Positions 43,381 to 53,491 of a stretch of 64,000 bases of DNA are shown here, in pieces. A program made the position numbers and the translations under genes. The notes beneath the pieces are model-generated. The model worked only from the letters and a program-made list of their open reading frames with translations. It was not told where the DNA came from and did no database searches. The DNA comes from Archangiaceae bacterium (GTDB lineage Bacteria; Myxococcota; Myxococcia; Myxococcales; Myxococcaceae): positions 62,001 to 126,000 of the forward strand of contig JADJNS010000001.1 in NCBI GenBank assembly GCA_016714225.1, read 5' to 3'. Positions within the stretch are counted from its first letter, which is position 1. Each line of letters opens with the position of its first letter.

Positions 43381-44821
43381 CGCGCCGGCGGCGGCCGAGC
43401 CAGCTCGCGCTGAGCAGCAACGTCAGCGCTGGCAGACCTGCCGACGCCGAGCACCCCACCTGCAAGTTGCGCGGCCGCACCACCACACCGGGTCCACCGT
43501 CGAGCATCGAGCCACCGTCGAGCATCGAGCCACCGTCGAGCATCGAGCCACCGTCGAGCATCGAGCCACCGTCGAGCATCGAGCCACCGTCGAGCATCGA
43601 GCCACCGTCGAGCATCGAGCCGCCGTCGAGCATCGAGCCGCCATCGAGCATCGAGCCTGCGTCGAGCGTCGAGCCGCCGTCGAGGCCACCATCTGCCGCA
43701 GCGCACCTGCCGACCTGACAGCTCCCCGAGCCGCACGAGGTGTTGGCTGCACAGGTGTCGCCATCACCCCGCAGCGCGTTGGGCAAAGCGACCGGCGCCC
43801 CCGGCAGCAAGTCGAGGTGGCTCACCGCCACCTGCAGCGACCCCGGAGCCGACGCCCGCACCGAGAACGCCGCGCTGCTCGCGCCCGCGTTCACCCGCCA
43901 CGTGCTCGAAGGCGTGGCGCAGCCCGGGTCGGCGAACAGCTGCGCAGGCGCCATGCTCCCCGCGGTCGATGCGGTGAGGTCGAGGGTGTACGGCGCGAGC
44001 GCCAGCGCACCCGAGCTCGAATCGCGCAGCGACACCGTGAGGGTGGTGCAGTCTTCGACGAGGCCGCCGCCCGACGGCGCGACGCCGAGGCGGCTGGCGT
44101 GCGGAGTGAGCGCGACCCGAACGTCGTCGAAGTCGAGGGTGCCGGTGAAGTTGGGAGCGCCGAAGTACTCACCGAGCAGCAGAGAGTCGATGCGCCCGGT
44201 GGAGAAGTCCGTGACGCGGTCCACCTGCGACACGCCGTCGAGCCAGACCCGGCGACGGCCCGAGGCAGCGCCGACTCCGAGCATCGACACCTCGACGAGG
44301 TGCCACCCCGAGGTCAGCGCCCCGGTGACGGGGTCCGAAGTGTAGTTGCTCGCGTCTTCCCAGCCGTTGGCCATCAGCGCGGGCCCCACCGGGTTGAGCT
44401 CGAGCTCGGTGGTGGTGACGTCGAAGACGTTCGAGAAGACACCCAGCGGGTAGCCCGAGCCTCCGCCGAGCGAAGAGGCCCGCATCCACATGCGCACGTG
44501 GTAGTCGCCGCTGCGGTTGGGCTCGCCGTGGGCGACGGCGAGGGTCTCGGCGCCGGTGCCGAAGTCGACCAGCCGCATGCCGCGCGCGCCGCGATGGGCA
44601 GCGGCTGCCGTCGCGTTCATCGAGATGGCCGTCGCGCCACCGAAGGCGCTGTTCCACCTTCCCGGCGGCATCTCCGAGAGCAGCAAGGTGCCGGTCTCGA
44701 AGTCGTCGGAGAAGGTCGGCGTCTGCGCGGCAACGCCGAAGGGCGCAACCACCCCGACCGCGCAGCACATCGCGGCGGCCCAGCTCGGAGGCCAACTGCG
44801 ACCCGGCATCGGCGTGCTCAT
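43373..44821 (-). CDS. Secreted protein with lectin-like domain and MYXO-CTERM anchor
   Basis: A 482-residue protein: N-terminal signal (AAAMCCAVGVVAPFGVAAQ), a concanavalin-like beta-sandwich region (about residues 35-245, with SDDFETGTLLLSEMPPGRW, GDYHVRMWMRASSLGG, GWHLVEVSMLGVG, LDFDDVRVALTPH), a Cys module (CAANTSCGSGSCQVGRC), a repeat linker of about nine GGSMLD units and a C-terminal sorting signal QVGCSASAGLPALTLLLSAS followed by WLGRRRRVR: Cys, membrane helix and Arg tail, the MYXO-CTERM signal processed by myxosortase. It is therefore displayed on the cell surface. Binding target unknown. Confidence 0.85.
   Translation of the reverse strand: MSTPMPGRSWPPSWAAAMCCAVGVVAPFGVAAQTPTFSDDFETGTLLLSEMPPGRWNSAFGGATAISMNATAAAAHRGARGMRLVDFGTGAETLAVAHGEPNRSGDYHVRMWMRASSLGGGSGYPLGVFSNVFDVTTTELELNPVGPALMANGWEDASNYTSDPVTGALTSGWHLVEVSMLGVGAASGRRRVWLDGVSQVDRVTDFSTGRIDSLLLGEYFGAPNFTGTLDFDDVRVALTPHASRLGVAPSGGGLVEDCTTLTVSLRDSSSGALALAPYTLDLTASTAGSMAPAQLFADPGCATPSSTWRVNAGASSAAFSVRASAPGSLQVAVSHLDLLPGAPVALPNALRGDGDTCAANTSCGSGSCQVGRCAAADGGLDGGSTLDAGSMLDGGSMLDGGSMLDGGSMLDGGSMLDGGSMLDGGSMLDGGSMLDGGSMLDGGPGVVVRPRNLQVGCSASAGLPALTLLLSASWLGRRRRVR
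43494..43665 (-). repeat. 18-bp tandem repeat encoding GGSMLD
   Basis: About nine near-identical copies of ccaccgtcgagcatcgag (as read on the plus strand) lie in the linker of the MYXO-CTERM gene. The last two plus-strand copies vary at the wobble base. It encodes Gly-Gly-Ser-Met-Leu-Asp, a spacer between the surface domain and the membrane anchor. Copy number may vary between strains. Confidence 0.85.
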
Positions 44822-44966
44822 CGTTCGCGGGTCAGCGTGAGAGCGACCGCGAAGCGAGAGTACCCCGCGCACGTCGCGGGCGTTACCGCGTTCACCCTGA
44901 CACCGACCTGAGACGTCAACTTCGTAACGCTTTCCACCCGCGGCGCCGCGTGACACTCGCAGGCGC

Positions 44967-45905
44967 ATGATTCTCGTAAGTCGCTGCTGCTGCTCGCCAG
45001 CCGCCGGCGCTCGAGCAGATGAAGGCCGGAGCGAAAGCCTACGCTCCGCAGGTCGAGACGCCGTGGGTGAAGAGGTGGATGAGCGCGGTCGTCGCGCTGC
45101 CGCACCAACCGAAGCAGGTGCTCTACCGCACCGAGGACAAGAAGACGGCGTACACCGAGGCGCAGGCCGCGAAGCTGCCCGAGCCCGAGCGCGCGAAGCT
45201 GCAGAAGAGAGAGACCGACGACGATTACTACTACGGGCGCATCACGCTCCCGCTCGGGTACGCGCGCGCGTTCGACGTGCTGGCGAAGGAGACCGGCTTC
45301 GACCCTAAGGCAAGCGGGTGCTCGACTTCGGCTACGGCAACATCGGGCAGCTCGAGGAGCTGGTGAAGGTCGGCGCCACCGTCGCCGGCATCGAGGTCGA
45401 CCTGCACCTGCCGCTGCTCTACGCCAAGGCGAACCGGCCGCAGCTGCGCATCTTGCACGGCTATTTTCCCAGCGACGCGGCGCTGACGAAGGCCGTGGGC
45501 ACCGGGTGGCACCTGTTCATCTCGAAGAACACGCTCAAGCGCGGCTACGTGCACCCGCCCGCGCCCGAGAGGGCGCAGCTCGAGCTCGACGACGACACGT
45601 TCCTGCAGGCGGTCGCCGACGCGCTCGCTCCGGGAGGGCTGTTCTACCTGTACAACATCTGCCCGGCGCCGGCCGCCGCGGGCAAGCCGTACATTCCCTG
45701 GAGCGACGGGCGCTCGCCGTTCTCTCGCGAGTCGTACGAGCAGCACGGCTTCGAGGTGCTGAAGCTCGACGAAGACGACTCGGCGCCGCTGCGGGTGATG
45801 GCGCACGCCATGGGGTGGGACCTGCCCGACGGCGACCAGCCCGGCACCGACCTCGAGCACGACCTCTTCACCCACTACACCCTGCTGCGGAAGAAGGCGC
45901 AGTAG
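44967..45905 (+). CDS. Exported methyltransferase-like protein, frameshifted
   Basis: Probably one gene split by indels. ATG 44967 starts a signal-like stretch. The body is read in another frame from about 45000 (LEQMKAGAKAYAPQVETPWV, DDDYYYGRITLPLGYARAFDVL). Near 45315 it shifts again to VLDFGYGNIGQLEELVKVGA, VAGIEVDLHLPLLYAKANRP, FLQAVADALAPGGLFYLYNI and DLFTHYTLLRKKAQ. The VLDFGYGNIG stretch resembles a SAM-binding motif I and LAPGGLFYLYN motif III, so a methyltransferase fold is likely. As given it cannot be translated whole. Substrate unknown. Confidence 0.6.
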
Positions 45906-45993
45906 GCCGGTGGGGGCTCACGCTGCCGACGCGGATTCCGCGATTCCCCCCAAGAACACTCCGACGCATCTGCGGTAGTTTCGTCGGCCACCC

Positions 45994-47065
45994 GTGCCGC
46001 TCCTCTACGCCCTGCTGGTGCTGACCGCGCAGCCTGCGCCGCTCAAGGTCCGCATTCTCGAGCGCAGCAAGCCGTACCAGGCCACGCTCGAGGCCGCCGC
46101 GCTCACCTGCGACGGCAAGCCGCTCAAGAGCCCGAGCGTCGAGCTGACCCTCAAAGACCGCCGCATCGACGCGAGCGGCACCTCTGCGACACCGTCGGCG
46201 CCGACGGCAGGTTCAAGGTCACCGTCGACAAGAAGGCGCGCGCGTACCCCGGCAGGCTGACGGTGGTCGCCGAGGGCGCGTTCTTGCGCTTCGTCACCGA
46301 GGTCGACGTCGAAGACTACCTGCCCAGCGTCATCTCCATCGAGGCCGAGGGCTTTCCCCCCGTCGGGCTCGAGGTAGGCGGTGGTCAGCCGCACCTTCGC
46401 GCTGGCCTCGCGCAGCCGGCCAAAGACTGACGGCTTCGACGTCTGCGACCTGGCGCACTGCCAGATTTACCGCGGGCTCGAAGACGTGCAGCCGACCGCC
46501 GACGAAGCGGTGAAGCGCACCCGCGGCGAGGTGCTGCTGCTCGGCGGCATCGGCCTCAAGCCCGCGTTCTTCCACTCGGCCTGCGGTGGCCACACCAGCC
46601 GCGCCGGCGACGTCTTCGGCGAGGGGGCCGAGGGCGTCGGCCCCGGCATCAGCGACGCCGCCAAAGACGGCCCCGCCTGCAAAGACACCCCCGACTTCAA
46701 GTGGAGCTTCGAGGTCGAGCGCGGCGAGATGGCCAAGGGCCTGGGCCTCTCTCCCGAGGGCAGCGCCTTCGAGCCGCTGCGCCGCGACGCGGCAGGCCGG
46801 GTGCTCGAGCTGAAGGGCTTCCAACCGCCGCTACCGCGGCAACGAGTTCATGAGCGTGATGGGGCGGGCCTTCGGCTGGCAGAGCCTGCGCTCGATGAAG
46901 GTCACCGCCGAAGAGGTCGACAACCTGATCCGCTTCAGCGGCGTCGGCCTCGGCCACGGCGTCGGCCTCTGCCAGATGGGCGCCAGGGCGATGGCCCTGA
47001 AGGGCGCCAGCCGGAAGCAGATTCTCCAGAAGTACTTCCCCGACTGCCAGGTGCGGGTGCCCTGA
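45994..47065 (+). CDS. SpoIID/LytB-like protein, frameshifted
   Basis: Fragments in successive frames give a complete SpoIID-like protein: an N-terminal signal (LLYALLVLTAQPAPLKVRIL), VEDYLPSVISIEAEGF, then AVVSRTFALASRSRP, CDLAHCQIYRGL, FFHSACGGHTSRAGDVFGE and finally FSGVGLGHGVGLCQMGARAM, the family's C-terminal block. SpoIID is a lytic transglycosylase acting on denuded peptidoglycan. The catalytic Glu region (ISIEAEG) is kept. Frame changes occur near 46185, 46375 and 46830, each within GC-rich sequence. If not sequencing errors, the gene is dead. Confidence 0.7.
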
Positions 47066-47274
47066 AGCGGCGCGGGCGAGCGTTTCGCGCCCAATCTGTA
47101 AGGCCATTGCGATGTGCGCCCTCGGCGAAGGTGCAGGCACGCGCATGCGCACCACGCGCACAGCTGCTCTCGAATCGAACGACGCGCCCCGCTTCGCAAA
47201 CGCCCGCAGAGAAAACCCGCGCGCTTGAGGCGGTGGCACCTGAAATGCTGAGGCGACAGGGGCGAGGAACCCCC

Positions 47275-48191
47275 ATGATTCGCATCGCCGCACTCGTCGC
47301 CGTGCTCTCGGCGACCGCAGCCCTGGCCCAGTCGAACGAAGAGCTCGACAAGCGCGAGCGCTGCGCCGTACGCGTGGCCATCGCCATCACCGGCAGGGGC
47401 CCCGACGCCGAGCTGATGGCGAGCATCGACCCCCAGGCGCAGGCCGACGCGCTGCTCGACACCACCGACTTCATCGAGCGCTACGCCCGCTTCATCAACA
47501 CCCAGTTCAACCGCACGCCGGGCGGGTGACCGAGCAAGACTCGGCCTACTACCTCGCGTGGGAAATCTTGCAGAAGCACCGCCCGTGGAAAGAGATCTTC
47601 CTCGGCCCGTACCGCGTCGAGAAGAACGCCGCCGACACGGTGGTCGTGAGCGTCGACCCGCAAGGCCTCGGCTACTTCCGCAGCAGCGCGTGGCTCAAGC
47701 GCTACGCCGGCAACGAGCCCAACGGGGTGAAGCTCTCGACCGCCTACCGCATCTTCAACAACACCATCGGCCCGAAGCTGGTGCCGAGCACCAACACGCC
47801 CGGACGCCGACATCAGCTCGACCGGCCGCCAGTCGCTGGCTGCCGCCAGCTGCCACTACGACAGCCTCTGCGCTCGACCTCGCCGCCAGCGTGCTGGGCA
47901 AGCGCGTCGGCACCGGCGACGATGACCTTCAGCCCGCCCGACCGCACCAAGGTGACGCTGCTCGGCGGCCGCCACGGTGAAAGACGACCGCGAGCTGGTC
48001 ACCGCGCTGGTCAGAGCGAGGCCTTTCGCTTCCCGCACCTGCCGCCTGGCCTTCAACTACCTCTTGGGGCGCAACGAGAACCGCTGCGAAGGCGCCGGCG
48101 TTCGAGCGCTGCATGAAGGAGTTCCGCAACAACGGCACGCTCCAGGGCCGCGGTCGCCGCCATCGTGAAGGACCCCAGCTTCTGCCAGTGA
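47275..48191 (+). CDS. Exported protein, possibly DUF1592/DUF1585-like, frameshifted
   Basis: ATG 47275 starts a signal peptide (RIAALVAVLSATAALAQSNE). Continuing segments are FIERYARFINTQFNRTPGG, then SAYYLAWEILQKHRPWKEIF, LGPYRVEKNAADTVVVSVD, FRSSAWLKRYAGNEPNGVKL and, near the end, EFRNNGTLQG with VAAIVKDPSFCQ. The PWKEIFLGPYRV and terminal IVKDPSF segments recall DUF1592/DUF1585-type proteins that pair with DUF1501 proteins, which fits the next-but-one gene. Frame changes occur near 47525, 47810 and 47920-48150. The stop at 48189-48191 overlaps the next start. Assignment is tentative. Confidence 0.5.
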
Positions 48192-48851
48192 GCGGACGCC
48201 CATAGAACTCGCGCTCATCCTGACCGCCGCCTGCCTGCTCGCCGCCTGCAACGGCGGAGCGACCCTCGACCACAAGTCGACCCCGACGCCGCCCCCGGAC
48301 CCGGTGCTCGACCCGTCGCTCAACCCCCGACCACCCGGCCTTCGTGGGCGCGTGCGACTCCGGCTACAGCTACCACGGCTTCGGCGGCACCCGGCTCGAG
48401 GCCGGCCGCGAAGACGAAGAGGTCGGTCTACGACCGCGACCGGGTCAAGCCGCTCGACGCGCTCGCCGGTGAGTACGCGCGCGTGCTCGGCAAGCCACGC
48501 CGGCGCTGCTCGGGCAGCTCTCGAGCACCTTCGGCTCCACGCCGGCGCGCTGGTTCGTCGAGCCGGCGGCGACCGCGGTCTCGATGTACAGCGCGATGCG
48601 GGTGGCGTTCGTCGGCTGCCTCGACTTCACCAACAGCGCCGGAGTTCGACCCAGGCCCCAATCAAGACTCGGCGACCGCGAAGTGCGCCGCGTTCGCGCG
48701 CCGGTTCTGGAACCGCACCGCCGACGTCGACGAGGTACAGGCGTGCGTCGACGTAGCGGTCTCGGGCACCAACTCAGAGAGCCAGCCCCGCCGCAAGTGG
48801 GCCTACGCGTGCAGCGCGGTGCTCTCGAGCGCCCCGTTCTTGACGTTCTGA
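48188..48851 (+). CDS. Lipoprotein, possibly DUF1592-like, frameshifted
   Basis: A signal and lipobox (IELALILTAACLLAACNGG) lie at about 48203-48260, out of frame with the GTG at 48188. Later segments are HPAFVGACDSGYSYHGFGGT, VYDRDRVKPLDALAGEYARV, LLGQLSSTFGSTPARWFVEP, MRVAFVGCLDFTNSA and CAAFARRFWNRTADVDEVQA, ending in ACSAVLSSAPFLTF. The last two resemble the FARRxxRRPLTxxE and AILSSPxFLY blocks of DUF1592-like proteins. Four or more frame changes are needed. Probably an operon with its two neighbours. Confidence 0.5.
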
Positions 48852-48876
48852 ACTTCAAAGAAACCCCGGAGCCCCC

Positions 48877-50051
48877 ATGTCTGCCTCGTTCTCCCGACGC
48901 TCGTTGATGAAAGGCGCAGCCGCGCTGGCCTCGGCCGCCACCTTGGGCCGCGGCGCCAACGCGCTCGCGCAGACCGCCGACAAGCCCGCGCTGCTCTGCG
49001 TGTTCTTGAACGGGGGCTACAACTCGCTGTTCGCGAGCCACGACTCGTTTCAGGGCGCCGGCACGTTCGGCTGCTCGGCGGGCAATGGCAGAACCTGGGC
49101 AACGGCCTGGTGGTCGACGCGGCGACCTTCGGCACCCTGCCGGCGTTCGCGCTCCAGCACATGGCGTCGGTGGGCATTCGCCACGGGCTGACCGCGCACG
49201 AAGCGGCGCAGCCGTCGCTGGCGGGCATGGGCGGGCGCAACTCCCCGCGCTGCTCGCGCGGGCGCTGGGCGGCGACGCCCCATCAAGGCCGCGGTGGGCG
49301 GCGGCATGCCCGACGGGCCCAAGCCGTCGGAGGGCGACGTCTCGCTGCAGGGCATCACCGACATGAAGGCGACCATCGTGGCGCTGGGCGGCGACCTCGA
49401 CCCCTCGGTGCCGAACCGCGAAATCGCCACCACCGCGCTCCTGGGCAGCACCAGCATGTCGCGCAAGCGGCTGACTCGCAGCCCCAACTCGCTGCGCTCG
49501 GTGAAAGACGGCCTCGACACCGGCGTCGAGACGCTCAAGCGGCAGGGCCTGGCGCTCGACTACCCCGGGCTGTGCCAGGCGTACGGGCGTGGCGGTCGGC
49601 ACCACCTCGGTGAACAACTTCCGCACCCAGATGGTCGCGGCCGACCTGATGGTGATGGCGGGTGCGAACGTCATCTTCGCGGCCGATGGCGGCTGGGACA
49701 CCCACGGCGACACCAACGGCAACACGGTCCGCAGCATGATGAACGCCGCATCTTGCCGGGGCTGAACACGTTCCTCCCAGCGCACGCTGCAGGCGACCGG
49801 GCGCAACGTGGTGGTCGCCATCTTCGGAGACTTCGCGCGCTCGCTGCCCGGGCTACGACCACCAGGGCAACTTGACCGCCACGGTCATCGGCAAGAACGT
49901 GAAGGTCGGCACCACCGGGCGGGTGGCGGCGAACGTCTCGCTCGCCGCGGGCACCCCCTCGATTCAGCAGTTCTGGGCGTATCTGGCGGCGGTCACCGGG
50001 GCCGCGAACCAGCCGTTCGGGGCCAACCCGCACACCGCCATCACGATGTAG
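48877..50051 (+). CDS. DUF1501-like Tat-exported protein, frameshifted
   Basis: ATG 48877 opens with a Tat-like signal (FSRRSLMKGAAALASAATLG). Then KPALLCVFLNGGYNSLFASH matches the start of DUF1501 proteins (VVVFLRGGxDxLN). Further on are ASVGIRHGLTAHEAAQPSLA, ITDMKATIVALGGDLDPSVP, VIFAADGGWDTHGDTNGNTV, the typical GWDTH motif, and GRNVVVAIFGDFARSLPG (V[VL]xxSEFGR-like). The ending GANPHTAITM precedes a TAG. Frame changes occur near 49075, 49245, 49590, 49755 and 49850. DUF1501 proteins are alkaline-phosphatase-superfamily-like exported proteins of unknown substrate. Confidence 0.65.
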
Positions 50052-50119
50052 GCGCCCCCCTCGAAATCCCACATAGGCGCCATTGCTGATTTGGGCGCGG
50101 GTGAATACAAGCGCCGCCC

Positions 50120-53100
50120 ATGCGCACCTCACTCACGACGGGCGCGGCGCTCGCCGCTCTCGCTACGGCTCTCTCCGGCTGCCCGGCTCCGCAGCAGCAG
50201 CTGCCGCCCGAGCTGCCGCCGGTCATCACCTCGTTCAAGGCCGACAAGACGCAGGTGCAGGCGGGCACCGCGGTGAAGCTCTCGTTCACGGCAGATCGCG
50301 CGAAAGAGGTGACGCTGCTCGACCAGACGGGCGGGCCATCGCCCTCTCGGGCGACGCGGGCGCGGGCGAGGCGACGGTGAACCCCACCGAGACGTCTTTC
50401 TACGTGCTGCGCGCGAGCGGCACCGGCGGGCGCGACAGCGCGTTCGTGCAGGTGGCGGTGAACGAGGGGCTCAAGAGCGTGTTCCTCATCGCGGTGCCGA
50501 CCGAGGTGAACGCCGGAGAGACCGTGACGGTCGCCTGGTCGGCGCTGGGCGGCACCGGCATCACCCTGAAAGACGCCTCGGGCACCACGCTGAGCATGGC
50601 CGAGTCGGGCACGCTCGACGTGAAGCCGACGCGCAGCACCAGCTTCGACCTGCGGGCGACCGGCCTGAACGGGCCGCTGACCGCGAGCGCGGCGGTGAAG
50701 GTGCACCCGGTGATTCAGTCGTTCACCGCCGAGCCCCCCGCGGCGAAGCAGGGCGAGAAGATTACGTTCGCGTGGAAGACCGCCGGCGCCGAGTCGGTGA
50801 AGCTGTCAGAGGCGACCTTCGGTGAGGTGGTGACCATCACCTCGCAGGGCTCGGTCGACGAGGGCACCTTCGACTTCACCGTGCCGTCGACGTTCGCGGC
50901 CGACGCGGGCACGCTGGCCGACGGTGGGTTCGCCGACGCCGGCACGCTGCGCGCGGTGCCCGACAACTACCCGCTGCGCTTCACCCTCACCGCCGAGACG
51001 GTGATGCCTGCGCAGTCGGTGAGCGCGAGCCTGCAGTCGTTCGTGCGCTCGGGGCCGCGCATCGACGTGCTCGACGTGCCGCCGTTCGTGACCGAGACGA
51101 AGCCGGCCCGGGTGAGCTGGTCGCTGACCAACGCCTACCGCGCCGAGCTGCTGCTCGACGGAGCGCCGGTGTTCAGCACCGTGCCGCCGGCCACCGCGAA
51201 CGGCAGCTTCACCCTGCCCTCGGTGACCGCCGACGTGAACGTCACGCTGGTGGCGTACGACTTCAACGGGCTGTCGGTGCGCCAGACGAAGGCGATGAAG
51301 ACTGCCCGCGCGCCGAAGGTGAACACCTTCACGCTGACACCGACGGTGGGCCAGGGCGGCGGCAACGCGACCGCAATGTGGACGACGGCGAACGCCACGC
51401 TGCTCGTCTTGCGCATCAAGAACGGGCCGGCCGAGTTCGAGAGCACCACCTCGGCGAACATCGCCGCGGGCACGACCTGCTGCACCTGGCCGCAGCGCCA
51501 CCCACGTGCTCGAGGCGTACAACGACGCGGGTGACAAAGACGTGCTCGAGAAGAGCGTGACGGTGACGACCGCTGACGGTGGGGCGACCGCGAACCGGAC
51601 CGCGCCCAGCACGCTGGTACAGCTGCGGTGGGACGTGGGCGCCGCGAACCCCACCGACGTCATCGGCATACCCGCCGAGCCGCCGACGACGACCACCAGC
51701 TCGACGAACTTCATCGACATTCACGGGCTGACGAAGGCGAACAAGCTTCAGTTCAGCCAGCCGAACGATGCGACCACGGGCTTCAGCGTGGGCTTCGGGT
51801 ACACCTTCCCCATCGCGGGTCAGTTCGTGTCGAGCTTCTCGGCATCGACGAACGGCTTCGTGGCGCTGGGCGCCAGCAGCTACTCGACGGGCACCAACGT
51901 CGACCTGAAGGGCACCAGCAGCCTGCCGACGGCGCAGCTCATCGCGCCCCTGTGGGACGACCTCGACCTGCAGGCCGACGGCGCGGTCGAGTGGCTGCTC
52001 GAGGGCACCCAGTTTCCCCGGCGGCTCATCATTCAGTGGTCGCACGTGCGGTTCGCGGGAGAGCCGAGCAGCGACCTCACCTTCCAGGTGCAGCTGTACG
52101 AGAGCGGCGAGGTTCGCTTCGAGTACGACACGCTCAACGCGAGCGGCACGCGCGCCTCGGGAGACAGCGCCACCGTCGGCATCTACCTGGGCGGGGCCAT
52201 CTTCGTGGGGCAGCTGGGCCTCAACGCCCCGGTGGTGAGCTCGGGCCTGCAGGTCGCCTGGTTCACCGGCGGCAGCCCGTCGGGCCTGCGCCTGGTGCCG
52301 GTGGGCACCCAGAACATCGACCCGGGCTTCTTCTACAAGACCATCCAGGGCGCGTACGTCTGGGTCGACATTCCGGTGCGGGTGTTCAACCCCAACAGCG
52401 TGGTGGTCAACGAGGTGATGGCGGTGCCCGCCGTCGGCGTCACCGAAGGCCAGTACATCGAGCTGTACAACGCGACCGGCGCTCCGACCGACCTCGGCGG
52501 GCTGAGATTTCGACGACCTCGGCGCCGACGATGACCTTCGTGGTGCCGCCCAACACCACCGTCGATGCCGGTGACTACCTGGTGCTCGGCCAGACCACGG
52601 TGGGCGCCAACAACGGCGACGCGCCGGTCGACCTTCCCTACGGCAACTCGCTGACGCTGGCCGGCGCCGACACCGTCTCGGTGAAGGTGCTGGGCTCGCT
52701 CTTGCCCGACGCGGGCGCGGCTTCTCCGTTCTTGCTCAACGCCTACTCGTGGACCTCGAGCACCACCGGCGCCTCGTCGCAGCGCGACCCGCCATCGGCG
52801 GCGGTCTGCCGTCGTGCACGCGCACCCAGACGTTCGGCGGCGCGGGCTCGCTCGGCACCCCGAAGACGGCGAACGAGACCTGCTTCGCGTACACCTTGAG
52901 CAGCATTCCGGTGGCGTTCGAAGACTTGAGCCAGGCGCCCGACGCCTCGGGCGTGCTGGTCACCGGGTGGGACAGCAGCCTTTCGACGGTGACCCTGCCG
53001 GTGCCGTTCAAGTACTTCGGGGTCGACGCCGGCACGCTGGTGATGAGCCCGAACGGCTGGCTCAGCACCCGCCCCGGAGAGACCTCGACCAGCCAGACCA

Positions 53101-53483
53101 ACAAGACCGCGCCCGGCTCGACCGCCCCCATCGGGGCCATCGCGCCGTTCTACGACGACCTCCGCTACAACGCCGACGCGGGCTACGTGCTGAGCCAGGG
53201 CTTCGTCGGCCGGCGCGGCGGAGACCACTTCACGGTGCAGTGGCATCGCGCCGCGCTGACTGCCGCCATCTACGCGGAGCTCGACTTCGAGGCGAAGCTC
53301 TTCGACAACGGCGTCATCGAGTTCCACTACGGCACGATGAACGACTTCGGCGCCGGGCTCGCCAACGGCAGCTCGGCCACCATCTGGATCGAAATGCCCG
53401 ACGGTGGCGGCGCGCTGCCAATCTCCATCAATCAACCGTCGATTTCCCCCAACACGGCGTACCGCTTCACCCCGAAGCCGTGA
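50120..53483 (+). CDS. Giant Ig-like/NIDO-like/lamin-tail-like lipoprotein 1, frameshifted
   Basis: First of three tandem paralogs. Signal and lipobox (AALATALSGCPAPQQQ), then about four Ig-like repeats of the form FxAxPxxxxxGxxVxxxW (ITSFKADKTQVQAGTAVKLS, FIAVPTEVN-type, IQSFTAEPPAAKQGEKITFA). Next a NIDO-like module (SASTNGFVALGASS, APLWDDLDLQADGAVEWLLE, YESGEVRFEYDTLN), a lamin-tail-like region (VVNEVMAVPAVGVTEGQYIE, NATGAPTDLGGL, VDAGDYLVLGQTTVGANNGD) and a second NIDO-like module (MSPNGWLSTRPGE, APFYDDLRYNADAGYVLSQG) ending in AYRFTPKP. Frame changes near 50330, 51495, 52505 and 52796. Likely a surface adhesin or matrix protein. Confidence 0.75.
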
Positions 53484-53491
53484 GGACTGCC

